A stretch of DNA of 64,000 bases from Limivicinus sp963617275 (GCA_963617275.1 CAVENX010000003.1:1-64000), one strand, 5' to 3'. Shown: positions 7,723 to 16,929, counted from the stretch's first letter. Translations and numbers: made by a program. Notes: a model not told the origin generated them from the sequence alone.

Positions 7723-8322
7723 ATGGCAAAGCTGTACTTCAAATATGGGGCAATGGGCTCCTCCAAATCCGCGCAGGCACTTATCACAAAGTTCAATTAT
7801 GAGGAACTTGGTATGCGTGTTTGGCTCATAAAGCCCAGCACGGACACAAGGGACGGCGCAGATATAATAAGAAGCCGCATAGGTCTTGAGGCACGCGCTC
7901 AGATAATCACGCCCGAGCAGAATATTGAAGAGGAATATCACCGTGCCGGACATCACGATGTGATAATCACCGACGAGGCGCAGTTTTTTACCCCCGAGCA
8001 GATAGATCAGCTTCGTACGCTTGTGGACGACGAAGATCTGCCCGTGCTGTGCTTCGGTCTGCGCACGGATTTTCTGACGCACTTTTTCCCCGGTGCACAG
8101 CGTCTCATGGAGCTTGCCGACTCGCTGACCGAGATAAAAACCGTCTGCGCCTGCGGGCGTAAAGCCACCGTTAACGCAAGGATCGACGGGCACGGAAATA
8201 TCGTCACGCACGGGAGTCAGGTCTTCCTCGGCGGAAACGACAGCTATGTCGCCATGTGCCATAAATGCTGGAAGCAGAAAATAAGAGAGCAGGAAATGCA
8301 TCAGCAGGAACTTGAGCTGTGA
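7723..8322 (+). CDS. tdk: Thymidine kinase
   Basis: 199 residues, type II bacterial thymidine kinase. The P-loop-like GAMGSSKSAQAL (9-20), the Walker B-like IITDEAQFF (about 86-94) and a zinc site with CACG and later CHKC define the family. It phosphorylates thymidine to dTMP with ATP in the cytoplasm. Second gene of the udk-tdk operon, RBS AGAGG upstream of ATG. Confidence 0.95.
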   Translation: MAKLYFKYGAMGSSKSAQALITKFNYEELGMRVWLIKPSTDTRDGADIIRSRIGLEARAQIITPEQNIEEEYHRAGHHDVIITDEAQFFTPEQIDQLRTLVDDEDLPVLCFGLRTDFLTHFFPGAQRLMELADSLTEIKTVCACGRKATVNARIDGHGNIVTHGSQVFLGGNDSYVAMCHKCWKQKIREQEMHQQELEL

Positions 8323-8340
8323 TCCGATTCTTTGATATTG

Positions 8341-8384
8341 AAGGGCAGCGGCAAAATTCACATTTTGCCGCTGCCCTTTTGTCT
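8341..8384 (+). terminator. Terminator of udk-tdk
   Basis: A 17-base perfect stem (8341-8357 with 8362-8378) over a four-base loop, followed by TTGTCTT. It also separates tdk from the convergent galM gene. Confidence 0.85.
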
Positions 8385-8398
8385 TATTATGTGGCTTA

Positions 8399-9244
8399 TT
8401 ACGCAAAAAATCTGTATTCCGCCCATTTGCTGAACTTCTCGCCGGGTCGAAGGGTGGTATCCGGAAATTCCGGATGATTGGGAGCGTCCGGAAACATCTC
8501 CGGCTCTATCGCCACGCCGCCCGGATGGCCGCTGAAAATCTGCGCGGCAGGGAAATTTGCCCACATTTCCATGGTGTAGGCGTCCGTTCTGTATGTAAGG
8601 GCGTGTTCGCCGTCAAGCACGAAGGCGTCGTCAAAGCTTGTGTCAAGCGGCCGCATGGACGAAAAATCAAACCGTCCCTCACATGGCAGCAATACGCCCG
8701 TCGGGATAAGAGCCTCGTCCACCTCAATATGCCGCTTTGCGTTGATGCATATCGAGGGTGCCCCGCTGTACACAAAATACGGGTGCAGCGTCGGTGCAAA
8801 CACAGTGGGCGCGTCTGTTTCACCCTCGAAAACCACGCGCAGTCCGTTCTCGGTAAGCGAATATGTCACGGTCATTTTGAGGTTTCCGGGAAAACCGTTG
8901 TCGCCGTCGGGGGAAAGAATACTCATGCGTATTTTCTCGCCGTCGGCACACTCTACGTCCCACCAGCGTTTGTCATACGAATCTGGCCCGCCGTGGAGCT
9001 GATTTTTCCCCTCATTGGCCGCAAGCTTATATTCTTTCCCGTCAAGTGTGAACGCCGCGCCGCCTATGCGGTTCCCGTACCGTCCGATAGCCGCAGAGTA
9101 AAACGCGCCTTTATCGACATATTCCTTTTCACTGCCGCATTTTAGTACGGTCTCACGTCCCATGAATTTAAGCGAATGTACCGTCGCGCCAAATTCCATA
9201 ACGGTCAGCTCAAGCTTTCCGTTTTTCAGAGAATGGGTCTTCAT
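8399..9244 (-). CDS. galM: Aldose 1-epimerase (mutarotase) family
   Basis: 281 residues from the ATG at 9244, chosen for AAGGAAGG upstream; the frame could begin at 9265 but without a site. Family features: SAAIGRYGNRIGGAAFTLDG near 60-80, LHGGPDSYDKRWW near 90-102 (substrate His), LHPYFVYSG (second His) and the C-terminal IFSGHPGGVAIEPEM (catalytic Glu). It interconverts alpha and beta anomers of hexoses. The exact sugar cannot be told; YeaD-like or LacX-like relatives are possible. Alone between convergent tdk and rpmB. Confidence 0.9.
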   Translation of the reverse strand: MKTHSLKNGKLELTVMEFGATVHSLKFMGRETVLKCGSEKEYVDKGAFYSAAIGRYGNRIGGAAFTLDGKEYKLAANEGKNQLHGGPDSYDKRWWDVECADGEKIRMSILSPDGDNGFPGNLKMTVTYSLTENGLRVVFEGETDAPTVFAPTLHPYFVYSGAPSICINAKRHIEVDEALIPTGVLLPCEGRFDFSSMRPLDTSFDDAFVLDGEHALTYRTDAYTMEMWANFPAAQIFSGHPGGVAIEPEMFPDAPNHPEFPDTTLRPGEKFSKWAEYRFFA

Positions 9245-9334
9245 CGCTGTTCCTTCCTTATACATATTATTTCTGTAATCACAGTACCATTCACAAGATC
9301 AAAAGTCAATGAAAAGTGTAGCGGCGGCGTTTAA

Positions 9335-9374
9335 ACCCGAAAAAAGCCCGTCGTGTTCGACAGGCTTTGTTTCG
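9335..9374 (-). terminator. Terminator of rpmB
   Basis: On the minus strand CGAAACAAAGCCTGTCG pairs with CGACGGGCTTTTTTCG around AACA; the T run is part of the 3' arm. It follows the rpmB stop closely. Confidence 0.8.
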
Positions 9375-9387
9375 GGTAATATTAAAA

Positions 9388-9576
9388 TTACACAGCGCGG
9401 GTGACCTTACCGCTGCGCAGGCAGCGAGTGCAAGCGTAAACGTGCTTGGGAGAACCGTCTACGATGGCCTTGACGCGCTTCACATTGGGCTTCCATGTAC
9501 GATTGGAGCGTCTGTGGGAGTGGCTGACTTTGATGCCGAATGCCATATCCTTATCACAAAACTGACACTTTGCCAT
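9388..9576 (-). CDS. rpmB: Ribosomal protein L28, zinc-binding form
   Basis: 62 residues from the ATG at 9576, which is preceded by AAGGAGGTGC; a longer in-frame extension to 9666 overlaps the promoter and is not credible. CQFC near the N-terminus and CTRC near residue 50 give the four cysteines of the zinc-carrying L28 form. HSHRRSNRTWKPN and LRSGKVTR are family signatures. Part of the large ribosomal subunit. Monocistronic. Confidence 0.96.
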   Translation of the reverse strand: MAKCQFCDKDMAFGIKVSHSHRRSNRTWKPNVKRVKAIVDGSPKHVYACTRCLRSGKVTRAV

Positions 9577-9625
9577 AGCTTGAAGCACCTCCTTGCTTGT
9601 GTTTAGCTGATAAGACAGCTTGTTT

Positions 9626-9654
9626 ATAATAGCAGACTTGCCGTCTGATTGCAA
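9626..9654 (-). promoter_or_regulatory. Promoter of rpmB
   Basis: Minus strand TTGCAA (9654-9649), 17 bases, TATTAT (9631-9626). Confidence 0.7.
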
Positions 9655-9716
9655 GAGTTTTTTCATCTTTTGCCGGAATTATTTTCCCCTTTTCAAAATG
9701 ATTGCGGAAAAAGCAG

Positions 9717-9745
9717 TTGCCAAAACAAGCCGTTGCGGGTAAAAT
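9717..9745 (+). promoter_or_regulatory. Promoter of the hprK-murB-rapZ-whiA-trxB unit
   Basis: TTGCCA (9717-9722), 17-base spacer, TAAAAT (9740-9745), 43 bases before hprK. Confidence 0.6.
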
Positions 9746-9787
9746 AGAAGCAATAAGACGCGATCGGATATCGGAGGCATAGGTTGT

Positions 9788-10726
9788 ATGCAGTCAAAAT
9801 ATACAGTTAAGCTGAAAACAATAGTGGAGGAGCTTAATCTTCGTGTGCTCCACAAATCGCGGGATTACGACACCGCCGTTCTGAGAACGTCGGACGTGAA
9901 CCGCCCTGCCATGCAGCTCACCGGTTTTTATTACTACTTTGACCCGAACCGCCTGCAAATAATAGGCCGCGTGGAAAATGCGTATCTCGACACGCTTTCG
10001 CCTGAACAGCGCAGCAGAGCCGTCGAGTGCTTCATGCAGTACGATATCGCGGGGCTTGTCATATGTCACGGGGTGGAGCCGTTTCCGGAGGATATATCGC
10101 TTGCCGAAAAATACGACCGTAACCTCTTTATAACCGAAGAAGACACTTCCGCCTTGCAGGCAAATCTTATAAACGCGCTCCAGCATCATCTTGCCCCGCG
10201 CATGACAACGCACGGCGTGCTTGTGGAGATCTACGGCGAGGGTGTGCTGCTTATGGGCGACAGCGGCATCGGCAAGAGCGAGACTGCGCTTGAGCTTATA
10301 AAGCGCGGGCACCGTCTGATCGCCGACGACGCGGTGGAAATACGGCTCATAGACCGCACAACGCTTATCGGCACCGCGCCGGAAATGATAAGGTATTATA
10401 TGGAACTGCGCGGCATAGGGGTTATTAACGTGCGCCACATCTACGGCGTAGGCGCGGTAAAGCCCGAATCCAACATTGACCTTGTGATAAAAATGGAGCG
10501 CTGGGAAGAGGGTAAGCCCTATGACAGGCTCGGCCTCAGCTCCGATGTGCAGGACATTCTGGGCGTAAGCGTCCCATCGGTTACGATCCCGGTAGCGCCG
10601 GGACGCAACCTTGCCGTTATAATGGAGCTTGCCGCCATGAACAACCGTCAGAAGAAGATGGGCTTCAACGCCGCGGAAACTCTGGCCGCCGCGCATGACT
10701 CCGCCATTGACGCGGGAATATTCTGA
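9788..10726 (+). CDS. hprK: HPr kinase/phosphorylase
   Basis: 312 residues, full length. The Walker A motif GDSGIGKSETAL (about 157-168) is followed by HRLIADDAVEI and, at 200-212, MELRGIGVINVRHIYG, the HprK signature loop. It phosphorylates HPr of the PTS on serine using ATP and reverses this with phosphate, coupling sugar use to carbon catabolite control. First gene of a conserved Firmicutes order leading into murB, rapZ and whiA. GGAGG lies ten bases before ATG. Confidence 0.96.
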   Translation: MQSKYTVKLKTIVEELNLRVLHKSRDYDTAVLRTSDVNRPAMQLTGFYYYFDPNRLQIIGRVENAYLDTLSPEQRSRAVECFMQYDIAGLVICHGVEPFPEDISLAEKYDRNLFITEEDTSALQANLINALQHHLAPRMTTHGVLVEIYGEGVLLMGDSGIGKSETALELIKRGHRLIADDAVEIRLIDRTTLIGTAPEMIRYYMELRGIGVINVRHIYGVGAVKPESNIDLVIKMERWEEGKPYDRLGLSSDVQDILGVSVPSVTIPVAPGRNLAVIMELAAMNNRQKKMGFNAAETLAAAHDSAIDAGIF

Positions 10727-10768
10727 ACGCCTGCCGGCCGCGCCGCAAAATCCGCATGGAGGATCAAT

Positions 10769-11776
10769 ATGGAAAATCTCGAAGCTGCAATTGTTGAAAT
10801 AAAAAAAGAACTGCCGGGTATGACCCTGCTCGAAAACGAGGCGATGAACGCCCACACATCAATGAAGGTCGGCGGGGCTGTAAGAGCCTATGCCGTTCCG
10901 CAGGACGTCGGCTCTTTGAGCAAGGTCTGCTGTATCCTCAAGGAGCACGGCCTCGCCCCATATATTCTGGGCAACGGGACAAATGTCGTTTTCCCGGATG
11001 CGGGCTGTCCTGACCTTTTTGTCGTCAGCACGGGGAAGCTTGAACAGCTTTTTCTTTGCGGCGATGGCAAAATATACGCAGGTTCCGGTGTGTCCCTTTC
11101 AAAGCTTGCGACATTTGCTCAGCAGAACGCGCTTGCCGGGCTTGAATTTGCCTCCGGTATTCCCGGGACTGTGGGCGGCGGTACAATGATGAACGCCGGC
11201 GCTTACGGCGGCGAGATGAAAGACTGCATTGAAAGCGTCGTGATCTACTATCTGCCGGAGCAGAAGCTGTATGAGCTTACCAACGAGCAGTGCAGATTTG
11301 CCTACCGTTCAAGCCTGTTCCAGACGATGCCGGGCTGCGTGATACTGAGCGTTGTATTTTCCCTTGAAAATGGCGGCAGTGAGCAGATCGCGGAGAAAAT
11401 ACGTGAGCTTAACCAGCGCCGCCGCGACAAACAGCCGCTTGATCTCCCGTCGGCAGGAAGTGCTTTCAAGCGTCCCGAGGGGCACTACGCCGCCGCGCTG
11501 ATCGACGAAGCGGGACTGAAGGGCTTTTCCGTAGGCGGCGCGCAGGTATCCGAAAAGCACGCGGGTTTCATCGTCAACAAGGGCGGGGCGACCGCAAAGG
11601 ACATTTACGAGCTTATGGATCATGTCCGCCATGCGGTATATGACAAAACCGGCGTCACTCTCGCCCCGGAGATAATTCTTCTGCCGGAGGATTACCGGCT
11701 TGAGGACAACGGCCCCAAAATACCGAGAAATCACATAACCGAAAACAATTCTGATTTTCCCGAGGATAAAAGATAA
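10769..11776 (+). CDS. murB: UDP-N-acetylenolpyruvoylglucosamine reductase
   Basis: 335 residues. FAD-binding features: NAHTSMKVGGAVRAYA (about 28-43), LGNGTNVVFPD (70-80), and LEFASGIPGTVGGGTMMNAGAYGGEM (about 123-148) with catalytic-region residues; SAGSAFKRPEG near 230 carries the catalytic serine of type II MurB. It reduces the enolpyruvyl group to lactyl with NADPH to give UDP-MurNAc. The last ~30 residues are a polar extension. Stop overlaps the next start by one base (TAATG). Confidence 0.95.
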   Translation: MENLEAAIVEIKKELPGMTLLENEAMNAHTSMKVGGAVRAYAVPQDVGSLSKVCCILKEHGLAPYILGNGTNVVFPDAGCPDLFVVSTGKLEQLFLCGDGKIYAGSGVSLSKLATFAQQNALAGLEFASGIPGTVGGGTMMNAGAYGGEMKDCIESVVIYYLPEQKLYELTNEQCRFAYRSSLFQTMPGCVILSVVFSLENGGSEQIAEKIRELNQRRRDKQPLDLPSAGSAFKRPEGHYAAALIDEAGLKGFSVGGAQVSEKHAGFIVNKGGATAKDIYELMDHVRHAVYDKTGVTLAPEIILLPEDYRLEDNGPKIPRNHITENNSDFPEDKR

Positions 11777-12633
11777 TGGATTTTCTTATCATAACCGGAC
11801 TTTCCGGCGCCGGAAAAAGCCGTGCAGCCGATGTGCTTGAGGATCTGGACTACTACTGCGTAGACAATATGCCCGTCGCGCTCATGCCGCGCTTCGCGGA
11901 GCTGTGCATCGCCACAAAGGGTCGCTATGAAAAGGTAGCGCTCGTGACGGATGTGCGCGAAAAGGAAGGTTTCGACGAGGTGCTGACGACGATAGAGCAG
12001 CTCAGGGAGATGGACTGCAACTGCCGCATTCTGTATATGGACGCCGACACGGAAACGCTTGTGCGGCGCTACAAGGAAACGCGCCGCCGTCACCCGCTCC
12101 AGAGTAAGAACGTCAGTCTTGAGCAGGCGATAGAGAAGGAAAAGGAACTGACCGCGCCCATAAAGGCAAAGGCGGACTATCTTGTCAGCAGCAATTATCT
12201 CACTCTCGGCATGCTGCAAAACAGGCTTTTTACGCTTTTTGCCGGAAGCGGGAAAAAGCGTGAGATCGACGTGACGGTCATGTCCTTCGGCTTCAAGCAT
12301 GGCATTCCCATGGACGCCGACCTCGTGTTTGACGCACGTTTCCTGCCTAATCCCTATTACGTGGAGGAGCTGCGCGATATGTCCGGCCTTGACAGACCCG
12401 TTTTCGAGTTTGTTTTCAGCTATCCGCAGACGCGCCAGATGACGGAAAAGCTCCAGGATATGATAGATTTCCTTCTTCCGTATTATGTGGAGGAAGGCAA
12501 GCTTACCCTTACGATAGCGATAGGCTGCACAGGCGGGCGGCACCGCAGCGTGGCAATAGCCTCCGCGCTCAGCGACTATCTTTCCGCAAAGGGCATAAGC
12601 TCCATTAATATCAACAGGGATATCGACAAATAA
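11776..12633 (+). CDS. rapZ: RNase adapter/nucleotide-binding protein RapZ (YvcJ)
   Basis: 285 residues, usual length. A P-loop (GLSGAGKS, 8-15) near the N-terminus, DYYCVDNMP directly after, RRRHPL near 115 and the C-terminal IGCTGGRHRSVAIA mark the RapZ/YvcJ family. In enterobacteria RapZ directs RNase E to a small RNA controlling GlmS; in Firmicutes YvcJ has nucleotide hydrolysing activity and affects competence. Translationally coupled to murB and two bases from whiA. Confidence 0.95.
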   Translation: MDFLIITGLSGAGKSRAADVLEDLDYYCVDNMPVALMPRFAELCIATKGRYEKVALVTDVREKEGFDEVLTTIEQLREMDCNCRILYMDADTETLVRRYKETRRRHPLQSKNVSLEQAIEKEKELTAPIKAKADYLVSSNYLTLGMLQNRLFTLFAGSGKKREIDVTVMSFGFKHGIPMDADLVFDARFLPNPYYVEELRDMSGLDRPVFEFVFSYPQTRQMTEKLQDMIDFLLPYYVEEGKLTLTIAIGCTGGRHRSVAIASALSDYLSAKGISSININRDIDK

Positions 12634-12635
12634 CC

Positions 12636-13553
12636 ATGTCATTTTCATCGGATGCAAAGGCAGAGCTGTGCCTGCAAAAAATCGATAAAAAAAGCTGCGC
12701 TGCGGCGGAGTGCTACGGTGTGCTGATGTACTGCAACACCTTTTCGCCCACGGACATCAGGATAATAACCGCAAACGCCGACTTCGCCCAGCGTCTGCCG
12801 CGTCTTTTCCGCCGCGCTTTTTCGCTTGAGTTCGACTATCTGCCCGACGAGGGCTGCCGCGGAAAGCGCAGCTTTGAGATAACCGACGCAGAAAAGATAG
12901 ATAAAATACTCTCGGTTTACGGCGCGGATGCCGAAACGCTCCTCAGTCATCACGTAAATTTCGGTATGCTTGAGGAGGACAGTGACCGCGCCGCTTTTGT
13001 GCGCGGCGCTTTTCTTGCCGGGGGCAGTGTCACAGACCCGCAGAAAAGCTATCATCTTGAGCTTGCAACTCCGCACAGGAGCGTGAGCCGCGAGGTGCAC
13101 TCCCTTCTGCTGGATATGGATTTTTCCCCGAAGGAAACGCACCGCGCCGGCAACAGTCTTCTGTATTTCAAGCAGGCCGACGCAATAGCTGACTTTTTCA
13201 CCGCGATAGGCGCGTCGAACACCGCCATGGAGGTCATGACGGCAAAGGTGGACAAGGAGATGCGCAACACCGTCACCCGCCAGATAAACTGCGACGCCGC
13301 AAACGCCGACAAAACCGTTATTGCCGCACAGAGCCAGATACGCGTTATCAAGCGCTTTGTCGCGGAAAACGGACTTGACGCGCTGCCGGACGATTTGAGG
13401 GATACGGCATTGCTGCGCATAACGAATCCCGAGGCAAGCCTTTCCGATCTCGGGCAGCTGTCAATGCCGTCCGTTACGAAAAGCGCCGTGAATTACAGGA
13501 TAAAAAGGCTCATGAAGCTTTGTCAAAGCGATATGTCAGGAGAAGAAAAATGA
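12636..13553 (+). CDS. whiA: DNA-binding protein WhiA
   Basis: 305 residues. An N-terminal LAGLIDADG-like homing-endonuclease fold (RGAFLAGGSVTDPQKSYHLE near 122-141) precedes a C-terminal helix-turn-helix region (LRITNPEASLSDLGQL and SAVNYRIKRL). WhiA affects chromosome segregation and division in Firmicutes and sporulation in actinobacteria. The usual yvcK/mgfK gene between rapZ and whiA is missing here. The end overlaps trxB by four bases (ATGA). Confidence 0.95.
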   Translation: MSFSSDAKAELCLQKIDKKSCAAAECYGVLMYCNTFSPTDIRIITANADFAQRLPRLFRRAFSLEFDYLPDEGCRGKRSFEITDAEKIDKILSVYGADAETLLSHHVNFGMLEEDSDRAAFVRGAFLAGGSVTDPQKSYHLELATPHRSVSREVHSLLLDMDFSPKETHRAGNSLLYFKQADAIADFFTAIGASNTAMEVMTAKVDKEMRNTVTRQINCDAANADKTVIAAQSQIRVIKRFVAENGLDALPDDLRDTALLRITNPEASLSDLGQLSMPSVTKSAVNYRIKRLMKLCQSDMSGEEK

Positions 13554-14455
13554 TATACGATATACTTATTATCGGCGGCGGCCCCGCTGGGCTGACTGCC
13601 GCAACCTATGCCTGCCGTGCTGGAAAAAGCGTACTTGTGATCGAAAAAGCAGCCTTCGGAGGGCAGATAACATGGTCGCCGAAGGTTGAAAACTTCCCGT
13701 CCGTCGTGTCGATAAGCGGCGCGGAGCTTGGCGACAGGCTAATGGAGCAGGCAATGGAGCAGGGTGCCGGGGTCGAGCTTGACGAGGCGGTGTCGGCGTC
13801 GCTTGACGGCGATATCAAACGCATAACCTGCGACTCAGGTGCGGTCTTTGAGGGTCGGAGCGTCATAATCGCCACCGGCGCAAGGCCGAGGATGCTCGGC
13901 ATAGAGAACGAGGAAGCCCTTGTCGGAAATGGGGTATGCTTCTGCGCCGTGTGCGACGGTGCGTTTTACAAGGGGCGCACCGTCGCCGTCAGCGGCGGCG
14001 GCAACAGCGCCTTGCAGGACGCGCTGCTGCTGAGCGAAAAGTGCGAAAAGGTATATCTCATCCACCGGCGCGCGCAGTTCCGCGGTGAGGCAAAGCTTGT
14101 GGACGCGCTTGAAAAGCGCGGCAACGTGGAATTTGTCACCGAGAGTACGATAACCGCGCTCTTGGGAGATGGTGAGCTTACAGGCATAAAGCTTGCGCAG
14201 AACGGCGCAGAACGCGAGATCGCGCTCGACGGGCTTTTTGTTGCCATAGGCCATACGCCCGACAATAGCATTTTCAAGGATTACATTGATCTTGACGCGG
14301 CCGGATACGCCGACGCCGCCGAAGACTGCCTGACAAAAACAGCAGGCGTTTTCGTGGCGGGCGATTGCAGGAAAAAGAGTGTGCGTCAGCTTACCACCGC
14401 CGCGGCGGACGGTTCCGTTGCCGCGCTCGCCGCCTGCGCTTATCTGGATAGATAA
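13550..14455 (+). CDS. trxB: Thioredoxin reductase family flavoprotein
   Basis: 301 residues from the ATG at 13550, preceded by AGGAGAAGAAAA and overlapping the whiA stop. FAD-binding GGGPAGLTAATYACRAG (9-25), CAVC redox pair near 132-135 followed by DGAFYKGR, NADPH-binding GGGNSALQDALLL, and GVFVAGDCRKKSVRQLTTAAADG at the end. It passes electrons from NAD(P)H to thioredoxin. Standard enzymes have CATC; the A-V variant still keeps both cysteines. A ferredoxin-dependent or other small-disulfide partner is possible. Confidence 0.92.
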   Translation: MIYDILIIGGGPAGLTAATYACRAGKSVLVIEKAAFGGQITWSPKVENFPSVVSISGAELGDRLMEQAMEQGAGVELDEAVSASLDGDIKRITCDSGAVFEGRSVIIATGARPRMLGIENEEALVGNGVCFCAVCDGAFYKGRTVAVSGGGNSALQDALLLSEKCEKVYLIHRRAQFRGEAKLVDALEKRGNVEFVTESTITALLGDGELTGIKLAQNGAEREIALDGLFVAIGHTPDNSIFKDYIDLDAAGYADAAEDCLTKTAGVFVAGDCRKKSVRQLTTAAADGSVAALAACAYLDR

Positions 14456-14501
14456 ATATACGCAAGGACCATGCCCGTTTACAGGAGAAAGAGAATTTTT
14501 T

Positions 14502-15896
14502 ATGGATAAAACTTCAAATAACAAGCTTTCACGGGGCTCCGTCGGGAGGAGCAGCTTTTCAGGGCGCATCGGCTATGTGCTGGCGGTCGCCGGCGCCGCC
14601 GTCGGTCTTGGAAACGTCTGGCGTTTCCCCTATCTGGCGGCTAAATACGGCGGCGGGATGTTCCTGCTGGTTTATCTGATATTGGTCGTTACCTTCGGTT
14701 ATGTGCTTATCGTGTCCGAAACGGCGCTGGGGCGCATGACCGGGAAAAGCCCCGTCGGCGCATTCGGCGCGTTCGGAAAAAGCTTTCCCTTTCGTTTCGG
14801 CGGCTGGATCAACGCCGTCATTCCCATGCTGATAGTTCCGTATTATTCCGTGATAGGCGGCTGGGTGCTGAAATATCTGTTTGAATATCTGCGCGGAAGC
14901 GTTGACGCGCTTGCCGCGGACGGATATTTTTCTTCGTTTATCTCATCCTCAGCGGGCGTTGAATTTTGGTTCGTGCTGTTCGCGGCGCTCGTCCTTCTTA
15001 CCATTCTGGCAGGCGTTGAAAAAGGCGTGGAACGCGTGTCAAAAATCATGATGCCGGTACTTGTCGTTCTGGCGATATTTGTTATGATCTATTCCGTGAC
15101 GCGTCCCGGTGCGCTGGAGGGTGTCAGATATTTCCTGATACCGAATTTTGAAAACTTCTCATTGATGACCGTTGTTGCGGCGATGGGGCAGATGTTTTAC
15201 TCTCTTTCGATCGCAATGGGCATACTCTGCACCTTCGGCTCTTACATGAAAAAAGACGTCGATATTGAAAAGAGCACAACGCAGGTCGAAATTTTCGACA
15301 CCGGCATCGCGCTTCTTTCAGGTCTTATGATAATCCCCGCGGTCTTCGCGTTTTCTGGCGGGGACATGGCGACTCTGAAAGCCGGACCGTCCCTTACCTT
15401 TATCACCTTGCCGAAAATTTTTGCCGGTATGGGCTTTGGAACGGCCGTAGGCATCGCATTCTTTCTGATGTTCCTGTTTGCCGCTCTGACAAGCGCCATA
15501 TCGCTTCTGGAAACCAGCGTGTCCACGCTTGAGGACGAACTGCATCTGAGCCGCCCGAAATGCTGTCTGCTGATGGCTGTCGTGATGCTGGTCGTCGGCT
15601 CGGCTTGTTCCTTGGGGTACGGGCTGTGGGATCACGTACTGATCTTCGGGATGCAGCTTCTGGATTTTGTCGATTTCCTCACCAACTCGATAATGATGCC
15701 GATCGCCGCTCTGGCAACCTGCTTCCTGATAGTCCGCGTCGTCGGCTTTGCTGAAATCGATGCGGAGGTAGAGCTTTCCTCCCGGTTCAGGCGGAAAAAG
15801 CTTTACCACTTCTTCATGAAATACCTGGCTCCCGTCTGCATCGCGGTCATTCTCCTCAGCTCTATCGCAAATGTGCTGGGCTGGATATCCATGTAA
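14502..15896 (+). CDS. Neurotransmitter:sodium symporter family transporter
   Basis: 464 residues from the ATG at 14502 with ACAGGAGAAAGAG upstream; a longer frame from 14379 overlaps trxB and lacks a site. AGAAVGLGNVWRFPYLAAKYGGG in TM1 is the family signature and forms the sodium and amino-acid site; about eleven hydrophobic segments follow. Bacterial members such as LeuT, TnaT and MhsT import amino acids with sodium across the cytoplasmic membrane. The substrate cannot be read from the sequence. Its start 47 bases after trxB suggests co-transcription. Confidence 0.9.
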   Translation: MDKTSNNKLSRGSVGRSSFSGRIGYVLAVAGAAVGLGNVWRFPYLAAKYGGGMFLLVYLILVVTFGYVLIVSETALGRMTGKSPVGAFGAFGKSFPFRFGGWINAVIPMLIVPYYSVIGGWVLKYLFEYLRGSVDALAADGYFSSFISSSAGVEFWFVLFAALVLLTILAGVEKGVERVSKIMMPVLVVLAIFVMIYSVTRPGALEGVRYFLIPNFENFSLMTVVAAMGQMFYSLSIAMGILCTFGSYMKKDVDIEKSTTQVEIFDTGIALLSGLMIIPAVFAFSGGDMATLKAGPSLTFITLPKIFAGMGFGTAVGIAFFLMFLFAALTSAISLLETSVSTLEDELHLSRPKCCLLMAVVMLVVGSACSLGYGLWDHVLIFGMQLLDFVDFLTNSIMMPIAALATCFLIVRVVGFAEIDAEVELSSRFRRKKLYHFFMKYLAPVCIAVILLSSIANVLGWISM

Positions 15897-15928
15897 GGCG
15901 GCAAGTTTCCGGAAATATATAAAATATT

Positions 15929-15954
15929 GTGCGCACAGCTTTCGCTGTGCGCAC
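15929..15954 (+). terminator. Bidirectional hairpin between the symporter gene and pdxY
   Basis: Perfect 11-base stem GTGCGCACAGC/GCTGTGCGCAC over TTTC. On the minus strand it is followed by AATATTTTATA, so it best serves the leftward pyridoxal kinase gene. Confidence 0.7.
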
Positions 15955-15973
15955 ACTGCTTGTCAAAAAAACT

Positions 15974-16837
15974 TCATTGAGGTTCTTTTACAAGCTGAGT
16001 ATTTTCTATATCCTCCGCTCTTTTCAGCAGATACGGTATAGCCTGCTCGAAGTTCACGCCGTAGGTGTTGTGATTCTCCTCCGCTATTGTCAGGCGTATC
16101 GACTCGCATATAAAATCACATGCAAGCCTGAGTGCGTCGTCAATACTCATGCCTCGCGTAACGCCGCCCGCAACGGCGGATGCAAAAAGATCGCCCGTAC
16201 CGTGGAAGCTCTCTGGCTGGCGTGAGGTGAAATATTCAAAATATTCTTCCGTTTCGCCGTTAAGCTTTACCGCGCCGAGCTTATTTCTTTCAAAGCTCAC
16301 GCCGGTTATGACGCAGTTTTTCGCGCCAAGCCCTTTAAGACCGTCAAGCAGCTCCAGAATATAAGTCCGGTCATAGTTCTTCCTGTACTCTTTGCCAAGC
16401 ATGAAGCAGGCTTCGGTCACGTTCGGCAGAATGATATCCGCTCCCCTGCACAGTTCCGCCATTCTGAGCGCAAATTCCGGCGTAAATCCGACGTAGAGCC
16501 TGCCGTTATCCGCCATCGCGGGATCGACGATAACCCTCGCCCCCTCCCCGAAATCGGCAATAAACCGCTTTACTATATCTATCTGCCGTAAGGAGCCGAG
16601 ATATCCGGTGTATATGGCGTCAAAGGCAAAGCCCTGCTCCTTCCAATGGCGTGCGACCGGCTCCATTTCATCGGTGAGATCATGGAATGTAAAGCCTTTG
16701 AACATCGTGTGGGTGGACAATACCGCCGTAGGCATCACTGCACACTCAACACCGAGTGCCGAGATAACCGGAAGCGCGGCCGTCAGTGAGCATTTGCCCA
16801 GATCGGAAATATCCTGAATGGTAACTATACGTTTCAT
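15974..16837 (-). CDS. pdxY: Pyridoxal/pyridoxamine kinase
   Basis: 287 residues of the ribokinase-like superfamily. QDISDLGKCSLTAALPVISALG at the start, VVDPAMADNGRLY-like text near 140 (read as VIVDPAMADNGRLY), NVTEACFMLG, and GTGDLFASAVAGG (about 213-225) with the catalytic Asp. It phosphorylates pyridoxal, pyridoxamine or pyridoxine to supply PLP. It is divergent from a MocR-type regulator gene; in other bacteria such regulators (PdxR) control vitamin B6 genes, so that pairing probably holds here. Confidence 0.92.
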   Translation of the reverse strand: MKRIVTIQDISDLGKCSLTAALPVISALGVECAVMPTAVLSTHTMFKGFTFHDLTDEMEPVARHWKEQGFAFDAIYTGYLGSLRQIDIVKRFIADFGEGARVIVDPAMADNGRLYVGFTPEFALRMAELCRGADIILPNVTEACFMLGKEYRKNYDRTYILELLDGLKGLGAKNCVITGVSFERNKLGAVKLNGETEEYFEYFTSRQPESFHGTGDLFASAVAGGVTRGMSIDDALRLACDFICESIRLTIAEENHNTYGVNFEQAIPYLLKRAEDIENTQLVKEPQ

Positions 16838-16929
16838 AACAGTCTGCCTCTTGACTTTTTTTCGGCTGCATTATATCATCGTTCTGATATTATTGCTATG
16901 CTCAGAGTGCGAAAAAAGGATATGACCAG
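16838..16929. promoter_or_regulatory. Divergent pdxY/mocR intergenic region
   Basis: 92 bases. Plus strand: TTGACT (16851-16856), 17 bases, TATCAT (16874-16879). Minus strand: TATAAT (16877-16872) without a convincing -35, as expected for a promoter that needs an activator. The overlapping elements suit mutual control by the MocR protein. Confidence 0.4.
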
